Part shown: piece by piece, positions 15,694 through 24,080 of the stretch
Position numbering within the stretch: the stretch's first letter is position 1
Layout: each line of letters starts with the position of its first letter
From: Anaerofustis stercorihominis DSM 17244
Lineage (GTDB): Bacteria > Bacillota > Clostridia > Eubacteriales > Anaerofustaceae
Assembly: GCF_000154825.1 (NCBI RefSeq)
Contig: NZ_DS560019.1
Coordinates: forward strand, 186,001-250,000
DNA: 64,000 nucleotides
Direction: 5' to 3'
Notes under the pieces: model-generated
What the model saw: only the letters and a program-made list of their open reading frames with translations
Told to the model about the DNA's origin: nothing
The model's database searches: none
Program-made: the position numbers and the translations under genes

Positions 15694-16974
15694 ATGGAGA
15701 TAACACTTGATAGCAGAATTTTAAACGGAAAAGTTACCGCTAAACCGGTTTTGGAAGACTTAAAAAGATATTTGATATGTTCTCTTTTTACGAATGAAAC
15801 AAGTATAATAAAAAATGTTTTACTCGATAAAGAAACGAAAGAGATACTTGATATATTGAGTCTGCTGGGAGCAAGGATAACCGTTGACGAATTTAAGGGC
15901 AAAAGAAAAACTTTAAGGATAAAAGGGTCCTATCCTTTTGACATAAAACTTGAAGAAATAGATTTAGGAAACAACTTAAATTTACTTAGGACTTTTGCAC
16001 CCATTTTGCTGATTTCAAAGACTAAATTCAATCTTAAATACAAAAACACGATTATACAAAATCCTTTGAACTCATTTTACAGTCTCTTTTTTGAAAAGGG
16101 ATTTACCAAGATACAAATGGAAAAAGGAGAATATCCGTTAAAAATAAAAACCGGCATTGATAAGTCTGTTTTTTATATAAGAGCCGACATCGAAAAAGAA
16201 TGTTTATCCACACTCCTTTCAATGCTGCCAAGAGCTTACAGAGCCTCTAAAGTAATAATAGTCGGAGAAATAAAAGATAAAGCTTATGTAAACAGGACCA
16301 TTCAAATCTTAAAAGACTTTGAAATAGACGTAAGAAACAATAACTTTAAAGAATTCGATATAATCAACACAAAGTATGAACCATGCAATGTAACCGTAGA
16401 AAACGACTTTACAATGGCAAGCATTTGGATAACCGCAAGCGCTCTCGGACATAAGGTAATGGTAAAAGATCTAAACCTAAAAAGCAGACAGGATAATAAA
16501 AAACTCTTGGATATTTTAAAAGTAATAGGGATAGATATTTTTGCAAGTCCCAACGGAGATATAATAGCAAGACCGAACAGGATAAACGCCTTTAACATAG
16601 ATATAAGCAAAGTGCCCGATTTGATGCCATACCTTGCAGTGATAGCAAGCGTTGCCGACGGGACCAGCAAGCTTAAAAACGTAGAGGATATATATGTAAA
16701 AGATACCTTAGCCGCAAACGATTTGTCTCACGCAATAAACTCCGTGGGCGGAGACAGCTTTATCTTCGGAGGAGACCTTATAATAAGAGGGAGAGAAATG
16801 TTAAAAGGCGGTACGGTAAACGATTTAAAGCTTCATGAAAGCATATTTGCACTGTGTGCCGTTTCAAGACAGGCACTGAGTCCAATAAAAGCAAAAGTAC
16901 CCTCAACCATGCCAAACTACTACAAAGAATTCTACAGAGATTTTACAAGACTTGGGGGAAAAAGACTTCACTAG
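15694..16974 (+). CDS. EPSP-synthase-like protein without catalytic motifs
   Basis: The 426-aa protein has the length and segment order of 3-phosphoshikimate 1-carboxyvinyltransferase (AroA). The C-terminal half aligns best: VPDLMPYLAVIASVADGTSK, then NVEDIYVKD, corresponds to the D(C/I)P-ALA-EGTT-KES region. Key motifs are altered. The N-terminal K-S-x-S-x-R is absent (KPVLEDLKRYLICSLF instead). GNSGT-R is reduced to GNNLNLLR. S-A-Q has become ADIEKE. KESDR is VKDTLA. HDHR is LHES. It is a single gene without shikimate neighbours. A pseudoenzyme or new activity is likely. The ribosome site is an unusual GGGG series upstream. Confidence 0.75.
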   Translation: MEITLDSRILNGKVTAKPVLEDLKRYLICSLFTNETSIIKNVLLDKETKEILDILSLLGARITVDEFKGKRKTLRIKGSYPFDIKLEEIDLGNNLNLLRTFAPILLISKTKFNLKYKNTIIQNPLNSFYSLFFEKGFTKIQMEKGEYPLKIKTGIDKSVFYIRADIEKECLSTLLSMLPRAYRASKVIIVGEIKDKAYVNRTIQILKDFEIDVRNNNFKEFDIINTKYEPCNVTVENDFTMASIWITASALGHKVMVKDLNLKSRQDNKKLLDILKVIGIDIFASPNGDIIARPNRINAFNIDISKVPDLMPYLAVIASVADGTSKLKNVEDIYVKDTLAANDLSHAINSVGGDSFIFGGDLIIRGREMLKGGTVNDLKLHESIFALCAVSRQALSPIKAKVPSTMPNYYKEFYRDFTRLGGKRLH

Positions 16975-17215
16975 GTTCTTTACAAGGGGCGCTGCCCATT
17001 TCACCCCTTAACTTTGTAGGGCACGCCCTACGACCCATTGTAAGGGACTTCCCTTAGGAACCCTGCGAATATTTTTCCGAAGCAAAAAATATTCGATAAA
17101 ATGCTTTCACTCAGTCGCCGTGATGGCTCTTAACGCTTCCTGATTTCCTGAGAAACGCTACCCGCGTTTCTTGGAAAAGAAGCTACCCCGCCCCCAATTA
17201 AAATAAAACTTTAAG
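16975..17215. repeat. GC-rich intergenic block with several hairpins
   Basis: This gene-free stretch after the EPSP-synthase-like gene is clearly richer in GC than its surroundings. It contains AAGGGGCGCTGCCC, GTAGGGCACGCCCTAC, a perfect 11-bp stem (17066-17076 with 17085-17095) and an 8-bp stem AGAAACGC/GCGTTTCT (17151-17171) extended by TTTCC/GGAAA. It resembles multi-hairpin intergenic repeats rather than decayed coding DNA. No open frame of convincing character is present. Confidence 0.5.
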
Positions 17216-17240
17216 ATATTTTTAAATAATAAAACAACAA

Positions 17241-17268
17241 AAAAAAGAATGCATTTGCATTCTTTTTT
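17241..17268. terminator. Strong terminator hairpin of the XRE gene
   Basis: AAAAAAGAATGCA and TGCATTCTTTTTT pair around TT. Usable in both directions; overlaps the stop of the minus-strand XRE gene. Confidence 0.85.
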
Positions 17269-17608
17269 ATTTGAACTTTTTTAATTGTGATTTTAAAGAT
17301 TTTAAATTCTCTATTAAAAATTCTTTTTCATCTTTTGCACAATCTTTAAATATCACATCTATTTCCGCTATCGGAACATGTCTTGTTTTTGTCCCGAAGT
17401 CGATACCTAAAATCTTATCAATACTTATATTTAGTACATTTGCAATATTCAAAACAGTCTGAAGCGATGTCTTGGTATTTCCGTTTTCAATATGGCTTAA
17501 ATGACTAACCGATAAATCCACAGCCTCCGCCAACTGCTCCTGTGTTAGCTTCTGTTTTATCCTCTGCCTTTTCAGCCTTTCTCCCATCATTAAATAGTCT
17601 ATTTTCAT
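17267..17608 (-). CDS. XRE-family transcriptional regulator
   Basis: The 113-aa protein has an N-terminal helix-turn-helix (about 10-65, RQRIKQKLTQEQLAEAVDLS then VSHLSHIENG) like Cro/SinR, and a charged helical tail (75-113) probably for dimerisation. GGAGG precedes the ATG. A divergent XRE gene starts 215 bp away, with a 15-bp palindrome between them. The target genes are unknown; self-control is likely. Confidence 0.9.
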   Translation of the reverse strand: MKIDYLMMGERLKRQRIKQKLTQEQLAEAVDLSVSHLSHIENGNTKTSLQTVLNIANVLNISIDKILGIDFGTKTRHVPIAEIDVIFKDCAKDEKEFLIENLKSLKSQLKKFK

Positions 17609-17685
17609 TTCTTTCCTCCTACATTTTATTAAATATTTATCTTACTTTATAATACTATATTTTAAAATGTAAAATAAGCTATGCA

Positions 17686-17700
17686 GACGTAGCATACGTC
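17686..17700. promoter_or_regulatory. Palindrome between divergent XRE genes, candidate operator
   Basis: GACGTA-GCA-TACGTC is a perfect inverted repeat in an AT-rich intergenic region. On the minus strand it overlaps a TTGACG -35-like hexamer for the 113-aa XRE gene. Confidence 0.45.
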
Positions 17701-17822
17701 AACATATATTATGTTTTCATATATAAAAAAATAAAATTTGAAGAAATTGAAATATTGTGTAATATTTTTTCTTGTGATGTAAATACTTACTTATAGAAGA
17801 AAAAAATCAGAGGACAAATGAT

Positions 17823-18068
17823 ATGAAAATTTCAAAAATCGTTTATAAAAGGATAACTGAGTTATTAAAAGAAAAAGGTACAAACATAAATAAATTTTGC
17901 AGGGAACATCAAATGCCTACGACCAGTATTTACAGCATAGGAGACGGGAAGTCTTCTTCACCGTCATTAAAACTTATAATTAGATTTTGTGATGCTCTCG
18001 ACATAAGCTTATATGAATTTTTTGATTATGAACCGTTTAAAAACAGGGATTATGATCAGGAAAAATAA
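17823..18068 (+). CDS. Small XRE-family regulator
   Basis: The 81-aa protein is almost entirely a helix-turn-helix domain: RITELLKEKGTNINKFCREH, recognition helix MPTTSIYSIGDGKS, then LIIRFCDALDISLYEFF. This matches short Cro/C1-type regulators of Clostridia. AGAGGA lies upstream of the ATG. It has its own terminator. No phage genes surround it, so it is not evidence for a prophage. Confidence 0.85.
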   Translation: MKISKIVYKRITELLKEKGTNINKFCREHQMPTTSIYSIGDGKSSSPSLKLIIRFCDALDISLYEFFDYEPFKNRDYDQEK

Positions 18069-18074
18069 ATAATG

Positions 18075-18110
18075 AAAAAGAACCTTTGTTTTCCCCTTGG
18101 GTTCTTTTTT
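18075..18110 (+). terminator. Terminator of the small XRE gene
   Basis: AAAAAGAACC and GGTTCTTTTT pair, ending in a T-run. Confidence 0.8.
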
Positions 18111-18119
18111 ATTATAAAT

Positions 18120-18460
18120 ATATTAAATATTCTATTTAGTGCAATATGCGGCGGGATAGCGGTCATTGGGAAAACTTGCGGTTTGCTTTTGAATATCGCC
18201 CGCGTTTTGTGAAATAACCTATATCTCACACATTACCTTGAAAAGTTTTATCTTATATTTAAGGTAATAAATCTTTTAGGTAATATGCGGGTGAATAACT
18301 TTAGTAAGTTTAATATCCCTTTTGCCGAAGGCTTAGGCACCGCGCCCAGCGGGGTCGTTTTGTCCATTTTTTGGACAAGCAAAAAATGGCGGGATGAAAG
18401 GGGCAGAGCCCCTTATTATGTCATTTCTTTGAAAAAGAAATCGAATTATGATATACTAAA
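18120..18460. repeat. Second GC-rich intergenic block with hairpins
   Basis: Gene-free. It contains GCGGCGGGATAGCG and ATCGCCCGCG parts, two AGGTAATA-type copies, a GTCCA-TTTTT-TGGAC hairpin, AAGCAAAAAAT (shared with the 16975-17215 block), GGGGCAGAGCCCC, and ATTTCTTT-GAA-AAAGAAAT. The composition differs from the AT-rich genes around it, suggesting an inserted or repeated intergenic element. Confidence 0.45.
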
Positions 18461-18480
18461 GTAGATTTTCAGGAGGAAAT

Positions 18481-19185
18481 ATGAACAGATTTACATTGAT
18501 CGTACTCACTGCAATATTAATGATTTTGCTTATTGTGATATTGTATTTTTCATTATCAACATTATTCGCTAAAATCAAAAATGCAATTTTTAATATCAAG
18601 ATAAAAAAATTTATCATAGCTGTCACGGAAAGCTTCGATAATCTATCCCACGGGAAATTCCCTCAAAGCGAAACCATAGAATTCATATGTTTGAATATAA
18701 ATAAAGATAAAGCTATGAAGGATTTATTTTATAAAAAGGCGGAAGAAGTTCTCACTGATACCGACCATGAAACCATTACGAGAAAATTCATGGATGAAAT
18801 AAATAATAAAATAAATCAAAATGTCAGCTTCATATATGAAGACAGTTATTCCGATGACCTGAATGACTTGATAACCATTACCGCTTCATATGACATAAAA
18901 GACGAAAAAGCAAACGAATTTCTTTTAAACTGTTTAAAAAGCAACTCCAAAAGAATAAGGACTCACGCTTTTTCTGTAATATCTCTTAGGGGCGACATAA
19001 ATACTTTTGCGAAAGCAGTAGTGATTACGTGCGATAAACTTGCAGATTATTCTTTTGAAGAAATCAAAACCGCACTCAATAAATTCAAAGACAGGAAAAT
19101 ACTGCTTCCCGTACTGAAAAGACTTAAAGACGAAACCGATAATATAAAACTAAAACTCACTTTAAGAGATTATCTGGAAAGTTAG
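18481..19185 (+). CDS. Membrane-anchored helical (HEAT-like) protein, unknown
   Basis: The 234-aa protein has one N-terminal membrane helix (about 5-28, LIVLTAILMILLIVILYF) followed by an all-helical cytoplasmic-type region. From about residue 130 there are two or three ~30-residue units of HEAT-like character (DEKANEFLLNCLKSNSKRIR; FAKAVVITCDKLADYSFEEI). GGAGG precedes the ATG. It ends 8 bp before a membrane glycosyltransferase-like gene, so the two probably form one complex. Similar repeat-protein/glycosyltransferase pairs occur in other bacteria; function here is unknown. Confidence 0.75.
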   Translation: MNRFTLIVLTAILMILLIVILYFSLSTLFAKIKNAIFNIKIKKFIIAVTESFDNLSHGKFPQSETIEFICLNINKDKAMKDLFYKKAEEVLTDTDHETITRKFMDEINNKINQNVSFIYEDSYSDDLNDLITITASYDIKDEKANEFLLNCLKSNSKRIRTHAFSVISLRGDINTFAKAVVITCDKLADYSFEEIKTALNKFKDRKILLPVLKRLKDETDNIKLKLTLRDYLES

Positions 19186-19193
19186 GAGGATAT

Positions 19194-21251
19194 ATGAACA
19201 CTTTATACATAATTTTTATAATAATGACGATATATATCCTTATGTATGGGATAGTATCTCTCTTTGCGGGAGTTATCCCCTCCGTTCTGGTATTCAGACA
19301 AATCCATAAAAACAACAAAAGATATAAAGAACTCATTGAAGATAAAAAATCAAAGAAAATATCTCTAATACTGAATGCCGAACCTAACATAAATAAGTTC
19401 ATGTTAAAGGTAAAAAATCTTTTAAGTTTGAATTATGATAATTACGACATATATATAGTAAATACTTCCGGTGATTTGAAATTTTCAAGAAAAATCATAG
19501 AATACTTCGATTTAAAGAAAAATATCGAAAGTATAAAATATAAAACCAATAAGAGCGAAATAATATCAATATACAAAAGCGATAAAATAAACCTTCTAAA
19601 CACGGAAAAGACAAACAAATGGAACGGTATCAATGCAGCCGCGGATAACACAAACGCCGATTTGATACTTGCTATAGAAGAAAATATCTTTATAGAAAAA
19701 AACGCACTCAAAAAGCTGACAAGAGAATTCCTTATAAACGACAACACTCTTTTTACTTCCGGGATAATCAAAGATGACAGCTATATACATAGAGAAAATC
19801 TTGAATATAAGGGTATAAAGACACATAATTTCTTCTCATGCTTTTCCATTCTGAGAAACATAAAAAACAAGTTATTTGAAAAGACTTATAATTTTGAATA
19901 TTTAAGCGGTGAAGAAATAGGAAACAGCTTTACCTTATACAATTTGGGGAAAATACGTGAAGTCGGAGGTTTCAACTGTGAAACATCAAATCCAAACAAC
20001 GATTTGAAACAAAGACTTACCGAAGAATATAATAATGATTTCAAAATCAATTATGCCGCATTGGCTTTTGAAGAAATAGATGATATACACGAATACGTCA
20101 CCGACGACATCATAGACAGATATATCATAAAGAAAGACATAAATAATTCAAATCCATATAATACCATAAGCAGGTTATACGATTTATTCACGAGTATAAT
20201 AAATCCCATACTGGAATTCCCTATAATCATCTTATCCGTATTATTTACAATAATAAAAGTGATTTCTCCGTTGACATTACTTTGTTTTATGCTTTTATAT
20301 ATAAGTTTTGATATAGCTAAAAATATACTCCTTCATATAACCGACAAAGTATCCTTAAGAAAAAACATAAATATATCGGAAAGCTTGGAATTTATAGGAT
20401 TTACGCTCATTTATAACTTTGGGTTCAGACAGCTTTATAACTTAAACAAATTATTATTAAGGTTTGGTTTGAAATCAAGAAGAGAAGCCTATTATAAAGA
20501 AAAAGAAATCTACGGGTATATAAATGAATTTGAATTGACGGAAGATAAAGGGTATGAAAAAGAACTAATAAAGTCTGCCCCAATAACTGATATCAATGAT
20601 ACTTATACAAAAGCTATAAAAGAAACAGAGAAAACCGCAGCTACTGAGCTTAATGAAGAATATTCAATCATTGAAGAGGAAAATGAAGAAGATATAACTC
20701 AAATCATAGAAGAAATTAACGAAATCAATGCAGAAGAAACAGAAGCAGGAACAGAAGAAGAACCTATATTAAAAGAAGAACATGCTGAAGCCGTTAGAGA
20801 AACAAATACGGAAACGGTAATCGAAGAAACTTCAGATGATGAAGAGATACTGATAAAAGAACTGGAAAATTTTGATATAGAAGAAGTGGCAAAATCGGAA
20901 CCCTTTAAAAAAGAGGAAGTATTCAAAAAAAAGAAAGCTGAAAGCGAGCTGGACAGAATAATGAGAGAGCTTGCAAAAACAACAAGCAAAATAGAAAAGC
21001 TCGAAGCCGAGGTTAAAAAAGAATTATTAAATATCGAAAGAAGAGCAAGAGATAAAGACATCGACGAAGAACTCAATAAATTAAAAGCAGAAGTATTAAA
21101 AGTCGAAGAAAACATAGATACAATAAAGGATAATGAACATCAAGAAGCCGAAGCGCTAAAAGAAATCGCATCGGTAAAGGATAAAGAAGATGATGAGCTT
21201 AACTTCAGCGATGACGAAATGGACGAAGAGTTCAGTAATATCACAATTTAA
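19194..21251 (+). CDS. Membrane glycosyltransferase-2-like protein with long acidic tail
   Basis: The 685-aa protein has an N-terminal membrane helix (1-32), a GT-A-like domain (about 52-310: ISLILNAEPNINKFMLKVKN; NKWNGINAAADNTNADLILA; REVGGFNCE), a pair of membrane helices (about 340-385), and an unusual Glu/Lys-rich coiled-coil tail (about 455-685). The usual DXD is EEN and no QXXRW is evident, so catalysis is doubtful. It follows the helical membrane protein by 8 bp. It may be a scaffold or regulator of envelope assembly derived from a processive glycosyltransferase. Confidence 0.7.
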   Translation: MNTLYIIFIIMTIYILMYGIVSLFAGVIPSVLVFRQIHKNNKRYKELIEDKKSKKISLILNAEPNINKFMLKVKNLLSLNYDNYDIYIVNTSGDLKFSRKIIEYFDLKKNIESIKYKTNKSEIISIYKSDKINLLNTEKTNKWNGINAAADNTNADLILAIEENIFIEKNALKKLTREFLINDNTLFTSGIIKDDSYIHRENLEYKGIKTHNFFSCFSILRNIKNKLFEKTYNFEYLSGEEIGNSFTLYNLGKIREVGGFNCETSNPNNDLKQRLTEEYNNDFKINYAALAFEEIDDIHEYVTDDIIDRYIIKKDINNSNPYNTISRLYDLFTSIINPILEFPIIILSVLFTIIKVISPLTLLCFMLLYISFDIAKNILLHITDKVSLRKNINISESLEFIGFTLIYNFGFRQLYNLNKLLLRFGLKSRREAYYKEKEIYGYINEFELTEDKGYEKELIKSAPITDINDTYTKAIKETEKTAATELNEEYSIIEEENEEDITQIIEEINEINAEETEAGTEEEPILKEEHAEAVRETNTETVIEETSDDEEILIKELENFDIEEVAKSEPFKKEEVFKKKKAESELDRIMRELAKTTSKIEKLEAEVKKELLNIERRARDKDIDEELNKLKAEVLKVEENIDTIKDNEHQEAEALKEIASVKDKEDDELNFSDDEMDEEFSNITI

Positions 21252-21277
21252 AAAAGACCGTGAAATCGGTCTTTTTT
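21250..21277. terminator. Bidirectional terminator between converging genes
   Basis: AAAAAGACCG and CGGTCTTTTT pair around TGAAAT, serving the glycosyltransferase-like gene and the HAD genes. Confidence 0.85.
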
Positions 21278-21279
21278 AT

Positions 21280-21927
21280 TTATTTTAATACTATATCAAG
21301 TATCCCAAGCGGAGTATCTGTAATATGAGTCGGATTACACTTATCGATTTCATCTTTAGAACCGTATCCATAGGTAACACCTATTGTATCAAGTCCGTTC
21401 TCTACTCCTCCTTCAAGGTCATTATATCTGTCCCCTACCATTACTGCTTCTTTTTTATCTTCTACACCCATATGTTCAAGAGTCATTCTTATAAAGTCAC
21501 CTTTTGTTCCTCTGGTTTGAGTATAATCATTACCGATAATAATTTCAAAATACTTAGCTAAATCAAAATGTTCAAGCTGCATGATAGAAGGTTCTTCGGG
21601 TTTATTGGTAGCTATCGCCATTTTGATCCCATTTTCTTTAAGAGTTTTTAAAAGTTTTGGAATACCTTCATAAATCTTACATTCATATATTCCCTTTTCT
21701 TTCAATCTCTTCATATGTATTTTCATTGCCGCGGCACCTTCTTCTTCACTTAAACCATATTTTGTGATAATGGTTCTTGAAAGAGGAGGTCCGAGCAATT
21801 TCCTTATATTATCGACGCTCTCTTCGATACCTGCTGATTTAAGTGCTTGCTGAAAGCATATACATATTCCCTCATGTGAATCCACTATTGTTCCGTCTAA
21901 ATCAAATACTACATATTTATATCCCAT
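21280..21927 (-). CDS. HAD-family phosphatase (phosphoglycolate-phosphatase-like), copy 1
   Basis: The 215-aa HAD hydrolase has all motifs: FDLDGTIVDS (nucleophile Asp), ATNKPEEPS (motif II Thr), and MVGDRYNDLEGG (motif IV Asp). The cap carries LLGPPLSRTI, as in Gph/PpaX relatives. It is a tandem paralogue of the next upstream gene; the C-terminal 40 residues are nearly identical. The substrate may be a small phosphorylated metabolite or pyrophosphate. Last gene of a protease-HAD-HAD operon. Confidence 0.9.
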   Translation of the reverse strand: MGYKYVVFDLDGTIVDSHEGICICFQQALKSAGIEESVDNIRKLLGPPLSRTIITKYGLSEEEGAAAMKIHMKRLKEKGIYECKIYEGIPKLLKTLKENGIKMAIATNKPEEPSIMQLEHFDLAKYFEIIIGNDYTQTRGTKGDFIRMTLEHMGVEDKKEAVMVGDRYNDLEGGVENGLDTIGVTYGYGSKDEIDKCNPTHITDTPLGILDIVLK

Positions 21928-21936
21928 AATATATAC

Positions 21937-22584
21937 CTACCCTAATACGATATCTGCAATATCCAAAGGAGTTTTAGCGATATGAGTAGGATTACATCCT
22001 TCGATTTCCTCTACTGAACCATATCCATATGTAACACCTATTGTATCGAGTCCGTTTTCAACTCCGCCTTCAAGGTCATTGTATCTGTCCCCTACCATTA
22101 CTGCTTCTTTTTTATCAACAACACCTATAGCGTCCATTGCCATTTTAATAAATTCAGCTTTTGTTCCTCTATTTTGTGCTTCATTGTTTCCGACAATAAA
22201 ATCAAAATAATCTTTTAATTTTAAATGTTCCAACTGCTTAATGGAAATTTCTTCGGGTTTATTCGTAGCTATTGCGATTTTTATGCCATTTTCCTTTAAC
22301 TTATCCAGCATTTCAAACATCCCGTCATAATACTCAGCATCAAAAATACCTTTAGTTTTTAAATAATCAAAATGGAGCTTCATAGCCGCTTTTCCGTCTT
22401 CTTCGCTAAAACCGTATTTTGTAATGATAGTCTTTGAAAGAGGTGGTCCCAATAATTTTTTAATGTTTTCCAAGCTTTCTTCTACACCGTACGCTTTGAG
22501 TGCACCTTGAAATCCCTTGCAGCTTCCAAGCTGTGAATCAACGATCGTTCCGTCCAAATCGAATATTACATATTTGTATCCCAT
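21937..22584 (-). CDS. HAD-family phosphatase, copy 2
   Basis: Also exactly 215 aa, with FDLDGTIVDS, ATNKPEEIS and MVGDRYNDLEGG motifs. It is clearly a duplicate of the gene 9 bp downstream, with most differences in the cap region (about 15-80) and around residues 100-145, where substrate choice is usually set. AGGAG precedes the ATG. Divergence in the cap with conserved core suggests two related substrates. Confidence 0.9.
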   Translation of the reverse strand: MGYKYVIFDLDGTIVDSQLGSCKGFQGALKAYGVEESLENIKKLLGPPLSKTIITKYGFSEEDGKAAMKLHFDYLKTKGIFDAEYYDGMFEMLDKLKENGIKIAIATNKPEEISIKQLEHLKLKDYFDFIVGNNEAQNRGTKAEFIKMAMDAIGVVDKKEAVMVGDRYNDLEGGVENGLDTIGVTYGYGSVEEIEGCNPTHIAKTPLDIADIVLG

Positions 22585-22600
22585 ATTCTTTCTCCTTTTA

Positions 22601-23818
22601 TTATTTTATATTTTGTTTTAAATATTTAATAGCACTTTGTAGTTGATTATCTTCTTTTTCAGATAATTGATTTAATGATTTCTTACTATTTAGTTTTACT
22701 GTTTGATTAGGCGTAATGCCTTTTTTATGAATTTTATGTCCTAAAGGACTCACATACTCATCTGAAGTTATTGTAACTCCCGAACCGTCAAGAAGAGATT
22801 TTACTTCTTGGATTATTCCTTTTCCATATGATTTAACTCCCATTATCGTCGCCACTTTGTTGTCCTGTAATGCACAAGATAAAATTTCCGAAGATGAGGC
22901 AGAATTTTCATTTATTAAGACAACAATAGGAACCTTAGCATATTCGCTTGTGGTATCTTTTACGGTCTGAGTCTTTCCTGACTTGTTAGTCGTAGAAATA
23001 ATCGTACTGTTTTCCTTTAATAACAAGTTAGCTATTTCGGTAGCCTCATTTACAAGGCCTCCCGGATTATCCCTCAAATCGATAATAAGACCTTTCATAT
23101 TTTTATTGGTATATTCATTATAATAATTTTCAAATTGTTTGCCTACTTTATCGGTAAATTCGGTTATTTTTATATAACCCAAATCACCTATCATTTTACC
23201 GGAAACCCTCTTCATATCGATCTTGTCCCTGGTGATTACCATTGTTATTTCTTTTTTATCCCTAAGAACGGTAACGGTTACTTTTGTATGAGTTTTTCCT
23301 CTTAACTTTTTAGAAACATCTGAAGTGGAAGCCTTTGTGGTATCCATATCATCCACTTTTGTTATTATATCCCCTGCTTTCATACCTGATTTTTCCGCAG
23401 GTGAACCTTGAAATATAGAATCGACTATTACTTGACTATTTTCATTATTCATTATTTGTATGCCGACACCGGAATAATTACTGTCAAATCCTTCGGTATA
23501 AGAATTAAATTCTTCTTCGGTATAATAAGTGGAATACGGATCTCCGGTTCCCGCATATAAACCTTTAAACGCATAATTCCATAATTTCTGTTCATCTAAC
23601 TCGGTATAATAATCTTCTTTAAGTAGTTTTTCAAGTGATACCAATTTTGTTATATTCTTAGCACTCGTAGTACTTGGTGTATTTATAAGAACTTTATTTC
23701 CTATTGCCAAATTACAAGAAGATGTTATTAAAAAGGTAAGTAAGTTAGTCACTATCACTATAGCCGCAACGATACCGATGACTACTATCTTTCCTTTATT
23801 TTTTTTATTATTTTCCAT
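22601..23818 (-). CDS. S41-family C-terminal processing protease
   Basis: Membrane-anchored serine protease of the CtpA/Prc type, 405 aa. There is one N-terminal membrane helix (about 11-35), then a PDZ domain (about 105-190, GVGIQIMNNENSQVIVDSIF and PAEKSGMKAGDIITKVDDMD) and the peptidase domain with the catalytic Ser in ENSASSSEIL and Lys in SYGKGIIQ. It acts outside the membrane on exported substrates. First gene of the operon with two HAD phosphatases. Confidence 0.93.
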   Translation of the reverse strand: MENNKKNKGKIVVIGIVAAIVIVTNLLTFLITSSCNLAIGNKVLINTPSTTSAKNITKLVSLEKLLKEDYYTELDEQKLWNYAFKGLYAGTGDPYSTYYTEEEFNSYTEGFDSNYSGVGIQIMNNENSQVIVDSIFQGSPAEKSGMKAGDIITKVDDMDTTKASTSDVSKKLRGKTHTKVTVTVLRDKKEITMVITRDKIDMKRVSGKMIGDLGYIKITEFTDKVGKQFENYYNEYTNKNMKGLIIDLRDNPGGLVNEATEIANLLLKENSTIISTTNKSGKTQTVKDTTSEYAKVPIVVLINENSASSSEILSCALQDNKVATIMGVKSYGKGIIQEVKSLLDGSGVTITSDEYVSPLGHKIHKKGITPNQTVKLNSKKSLNQLSEKEDNQLQSAIKYLKQNIK

Positions 23819-23980
23819 AAATGAACTTCCTTTTAATGCTATTTTTTAACTATTATATTATATGTCAATGTCCCTTTAATATCAATATTTATTACAAAAG
23901 TTTATTTTTTATAAATATTGAAATTATGCTTATTTTATAAGCATTATAATATATCATATTAATTAGAATTTAATTAAAAT

Positions 23981-24010
23981 TTGTATAAATATAAAATATG
24001 GTGTTATAAT
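23981..24010 (+). promoter_or_regulatory. Possible promoter of the COG4091-like gene
   Basis: TTGTAT (23981-23986) and TATAAT (24005-24010) lie 18 bp apart in the divergent intergenic region; the start codon follows 70 bp downstream. Confidence 0.4.
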
Positions 24011-24080
24011 TATCCTGCTTAAATATGTACAAGTTTGAGGGGATTTGTAAAAAGTTTAAGAGAAAAGAGGAAATAAATTT

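Noticed and set aside
16854-17057. 67-aa frame over the end of the EPSP-synthase-like gene and the GC-rich block
   Set aside because: It exists only because the GC-rich hairpin block has few stops. No start signal or homology.
17267-18068. Prophage or conjugative-element regulator region
   Set aside because: Two divergent XRE genes look phage-like, but no integrase, structural or transfer genes adjoin.
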